Source of the DNA: Promethearchaeota archaeon
Lineage (GTDB): Archaea > Asgardarchaeota > Lokiarchaeia > Sigynarchaeales > SOKP01
NCBI GenBank assembly: GCA_014730295.1
Contig: WJIN01000288.1
Coordinates: 1-7,904, forward strand
DNA length: 7,904 nucleotides
Reading direction: 5' to 3'
In this document: positions 6,282 to 7,904 of the stretch, in pieces
How the letters are laid out: each line of letters begins with the position of its first letter
Position numbering within the stretch: position 1 is the first letter of the stretch
The notes under the pieces: model-generated
Databases searched by the model: none
The model's input: the letters and a program-made list of their open reading frames with translations, nothing else
What the model was told of the DNA's origin: nothing
Program-made: the position numbers and the translations under genes

Positions 6282-6890
6282 ATGGAGCAAATTATATTTT
6301 ATATCGGAATTATTATATTCAGTCTCACCACATTGTCGTTCCTTATTTTAAAGAAAAGAAATGTAAAAGTGGCATCGCTGAATATGATCGTAAACTTTGT
6401 AACCATAGCTTCCTACATTCTGATGGCGAGTGGATTGTTGGTATTTCCTGCGTCGAATAGTGAACTGATCTATTGGACTCGATGGGGATTCTATGCTGTG
6501 AGTTGTTCCTTCTTAATGGTTGAGATTTCAATGATTAAAGGACTTGAGAAAGAAACTCTGTTGGAAATCTTGCTATTTAACTCGATGGTGATGATAACCG
6601 GATTATTCGCAAGTATTACCGCAGATTTAACAAAGTGGTTGTTCTTTTCCCTTAGTTCTTTCGCGTATTCATATGTTTTAGCTTTAATCAGCAAGAAGCC
6701 TTCTAAGGAGAAATTTATTCTATTATTTGTTGCGATTTTTTGGACGGGATTTCCCGTTTTCTGGCTATTATCTCCGGCGGGACTTATGATTTTAGATGCA
6801 TTCTGGACCGCAATATTCTACTTAGTGCTTGATTTGATCACGAAAGTATTTTTCGGCTACTATACCACGATGAAATACAATAGAGAATAA
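6282..6890 (+). CDS. szR: Schizorhodopsin (light-driven inward proton pump family)
   Basis: A 202-residue microbial rhodopsin with seven helices (about 2-22, 30-51, 62-86, 90-110, 116-136, 143-164, 168-195) and no soluble extension. Helix C reads YWTRWGFYAVSCSFLMVE. Aligned to bacteriorhodopsin, R67 matches R82, F70 replaces D85, S74 replaces T89, C75 replaces T90 and E81 replaces D96. This F/S/E pattern defines schizorhodopsins. Helix F has WTGFPVFW (154-161), matching the retinal-pocket W182/P186/W189, with F157 at Y185. Helix G has LDLITK, with D184 as counterion and K188 as the retinal Schiff-base lysine. Characterised Asgard members import protons on illumination, so this one probably does too and would not build a proton-motive force. 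It stands alone, with a leaderless-type TATA box and a T-tract terminator. No retinal synthesis gene is in the window. Confidence 0.93.
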   Translation: MEQIIFYIGIIIFSLTTLSFLILKKRNVKVASLNMIVNFVTIASYILMASGLLVFPASNSELIYWTRWGFYAVSCSFLMVEISMIKGLEKETLLEILLFNSMVMITGLFASITADLTKWLFFSLSSFAYSYVLALISKKPSKEKFILLFVAIFWTGFPVFWLLSPAGLMILDAFWTAIFYLVLDLITKVFFGYYTTMKYNRE

Positions 6891-6907
6891 TCTTTGGATG
6901 TAGAAGC

Positions 6908-6925
6908 TTTTTTTTCCTTATTTTT
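6908..6925 (+). terminator. T-tract terminator of the schizorhodopsin gene
   Basis: A T8 run (6908-6915) and a T5 run (6921-6925) begin 17 bases after the stop codon. This is a typical archaeal intrinsic terminator and separates the rhodopsin transcript from the next gene. Confidence 0.55.
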
Positions 6926-6973
6926 GTTTAACACTCATTAAAGTTAAGTAATTGAATTAATTTACATACATAG

Positions 6974-6979
6974 TTTAAG
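6974..6979 (+). promoter_or_regulatory. Possible TATA box of the DUF166 gene
   Basis: TTTAAG is centred about 30 bases before the ATG at 7007, compatible with a leader of only a few bases. No Shine-Dalgarno precedes the ATG. The match to the TATA consensus is modest. Confidence 0.35.
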
Positions 6980-7006
6980 ATCTCTCTAAACTCCTAAAAC
7001 GACTTT

Positions 7007-7771
7007 ATGAAAATCTTAGTTATTAGCGACGGAAAATATGGGGATCGAGCAGCAAAAACAATTCGCAAAAAATTTCCCAGAACACAATTCATTGTTATTA
7101 GGGAGAGAAATCCTCGTATGCTCATTGATGAAGTCAGTCTTAGCACAGAACTGATCGAGAAAATTGAGTGGGCAGAGCTTCTTATTGTCTATGTGAGACA
7201 TCCTGATGTGGTAATGCAAATCTGTGAATTTAATAAACCTAGTATTATTGCTGTTGATTTCGGTAAGGGTTATTTAAGACAAGTTAAATCGATAAATCCA
7301 AACATCGTAATGCCTAAGGCGATGTGCAACGTCCACCCAGATACAGGAATACCAGAAGTAGATACTTATTTTAGCGAATACGGATTTCCCACCTACAAAA
7401 TTGAATTGGAAAACTCTCAAGGAGATTCACCGATTATAAAGAGCGTAGAATTACTCGTGGAGAGTCCCTGCGGAGCTTCTGAGGGAGCTCTGGATAATCT
7501 GATTGGAAAAAAATTGATCCCTGAGACTATTACGGCATATGGTGTAAATATTCGGCATGAATGTCGAGAACCTATTTCAGTGATGCTCACGCATGATGAT
7601 ATCGCAGATTCTTCTGCGTCTCTGCATATCATAAACCTGCTTGAAGCCATAGAAAGAGAAATCCCCGAACAATTCCTATCTAATACTGTTTTGGGGGAAT
7701 ATGCCAAGAAAAGACGCCAAGAATATAAATGTCTTAAGCAAGCTTCAGATTTATTCGATAATTACTTGTAG
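7007..7771 (+). CDS. DUF166 family protein
   Basis: A 254-residue soluble protein of the archaeal DUF166 family. It starts with MKILVISDGKYGDRAAKTI, the family's N-terminal signature on a Rossmann-like first strand and turn. An RHPDVV segment (64-69) follows, then PKAMCN (103-108) and the conserved SPCGAS (153-158), ahead of a helical, charged C-terminus. The conserved cysteines C107 and C155 could be metal or catalytic ligands. A Methanothermobacter member was once reported as a thymidylate synthase (TysY). That role is not well established, so no function is assigned. The full length is present, and the gene stands alone on its strand between two T-tracts. Confidence 0.8.
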   Translation: MKILVISDGKYGDRAAKTIRKKFPRTQFIVIRERNPRMLIDEVSLSTELIEKIEWAELLIVYVRHPDVVMQICEFNKPSIIAVDFGKGYLRQVKSINPNIVMPKAMCNVHPDTGIPEVDTYFSEYGFPTYKIELENSQGDSPIIKSVELLVESPCGASEGALDNLIGKKLIPETITAYGVNIRHECREPISVMLTHDDIADSSASLHIINLLEAIEREIPEQFLSNTVLGEYAKKRRQEYKCLKQASDLFDNYL

Positions 7772-7795
7772 ATATTTTATTTCCTATTAAATCAA

Positions 7796-7801
7796 TTTTT
7801 T
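7796..7801 (+). terminator. T-tract after the DUF166 gene
   Basis: A T6 run 24 bases after the TAG, within A/T-rich sequence; a plausible archaeal terminator. The remaining bases to 7904 show no gene. Confidence 0.35.
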
Positions 7802-7904
7802 AAGAATTAAATAAGATTCAAAATAATTTTAATGATTAAGTTATTTCTATGGAGTTAATTCCTCAAAATCCGAAAAAAATCTAATTATAGAAATATTCAC
7901 GAAT

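Noticed and set aside
6260..6460. Plus-strand ORF of 66 codons overlapping the rhodopsin start
   Set aside because: Out of frame with the schizorhodopsin, whose residues are unmistakable; its start lies just after the TATA box, before the expected transcript start.
6343..6694. Two minus-strand ORFs inside the rhodopsin gene
   Set aside because: Antisense shadows with no features of their own.
7016..7707. Two minus-strand ORFs inside the DUF166 gene
   Set aside because: Antisense shadows of a conserved-family gene.
1..7904. tRNA, rRNA, CRISPR arrays, insertion sequences
   Set aside because: I saw no cloverleaf, no regularly spaced repeats, and no transposase or terminal repeats by eye; short structured RNAs could still be missed.

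Overview
The window most likely comes from an Asgard archaeon. The sequence is A+T-rich. It carries a family B DNA polymerase, a tetraether-synthase-like radical SAM enzyme, a DUF166 protein and a COG0170 polyprenol/dolichol kinase, all typical of archaea. Start signals are archaeal: TATA boxes about 27 nt before several ATGs suggest leaderless mRNAs, and AGGTGA Shine-Dalgarno sites precede two genes. The strongest lineage marker is a 202-residue rhodopsin with the F/S/E helix-C signature (F70, S74, E81), D184 and K188. That signature defines schizorhodopsins, described from Asgard archaea as light-driven inward proton pumps. The assignment rests on recognised motifs; no database search was run.

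Layout. Positions 1-827 (+) hold the C-terminal part of a family B DNA polymerase, cut by the left edge. Its first visible residues, GIVVHN followed by Ser, read as the end of an intein inserted in polymerase motif B rather than as polymerase sequence. Convergent to it, 896-1984 (-) is an integral-membrane COG0170 CTP-dependent lipid kinase. A 239-base spacer follows. Then comes a two-gene minus-strand operon: a 583-residue Tes-family radical SAM protein (TTG start, 4266 to 2515) and a 92-residue helical protein whose Shine-Dalgarno overlaps the Tes stop codon. From 4267 to 5212 there is no convincing intact gene, but the plus strand keeps traces of an interrupted reading frame. An unknown 7-TM protein (5213-5947, -) is divergent from the schizorhodopsin (6282-6890, +) across a 334-base A/T-rich spacer with a TATA box facing each way. 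A DUF166 gene (7007-7771, +) and 133 bases of A/T-rich sequence close the window.

How the genes may fit together. The Tes-like enzyme and the COG0170 kinase both plausibly act on isoprenoid lipids (tetraether formation; polyprenol phosphorylation), though in separate transcripts. The schizorhodopsin needs retinal, and no carotenoid or retinal synthesis gene is visible here. Its divergent 7-TM neighbour may be functionally linked, but only position suggests that. The polymerase and DUF166 genes look like independent units.
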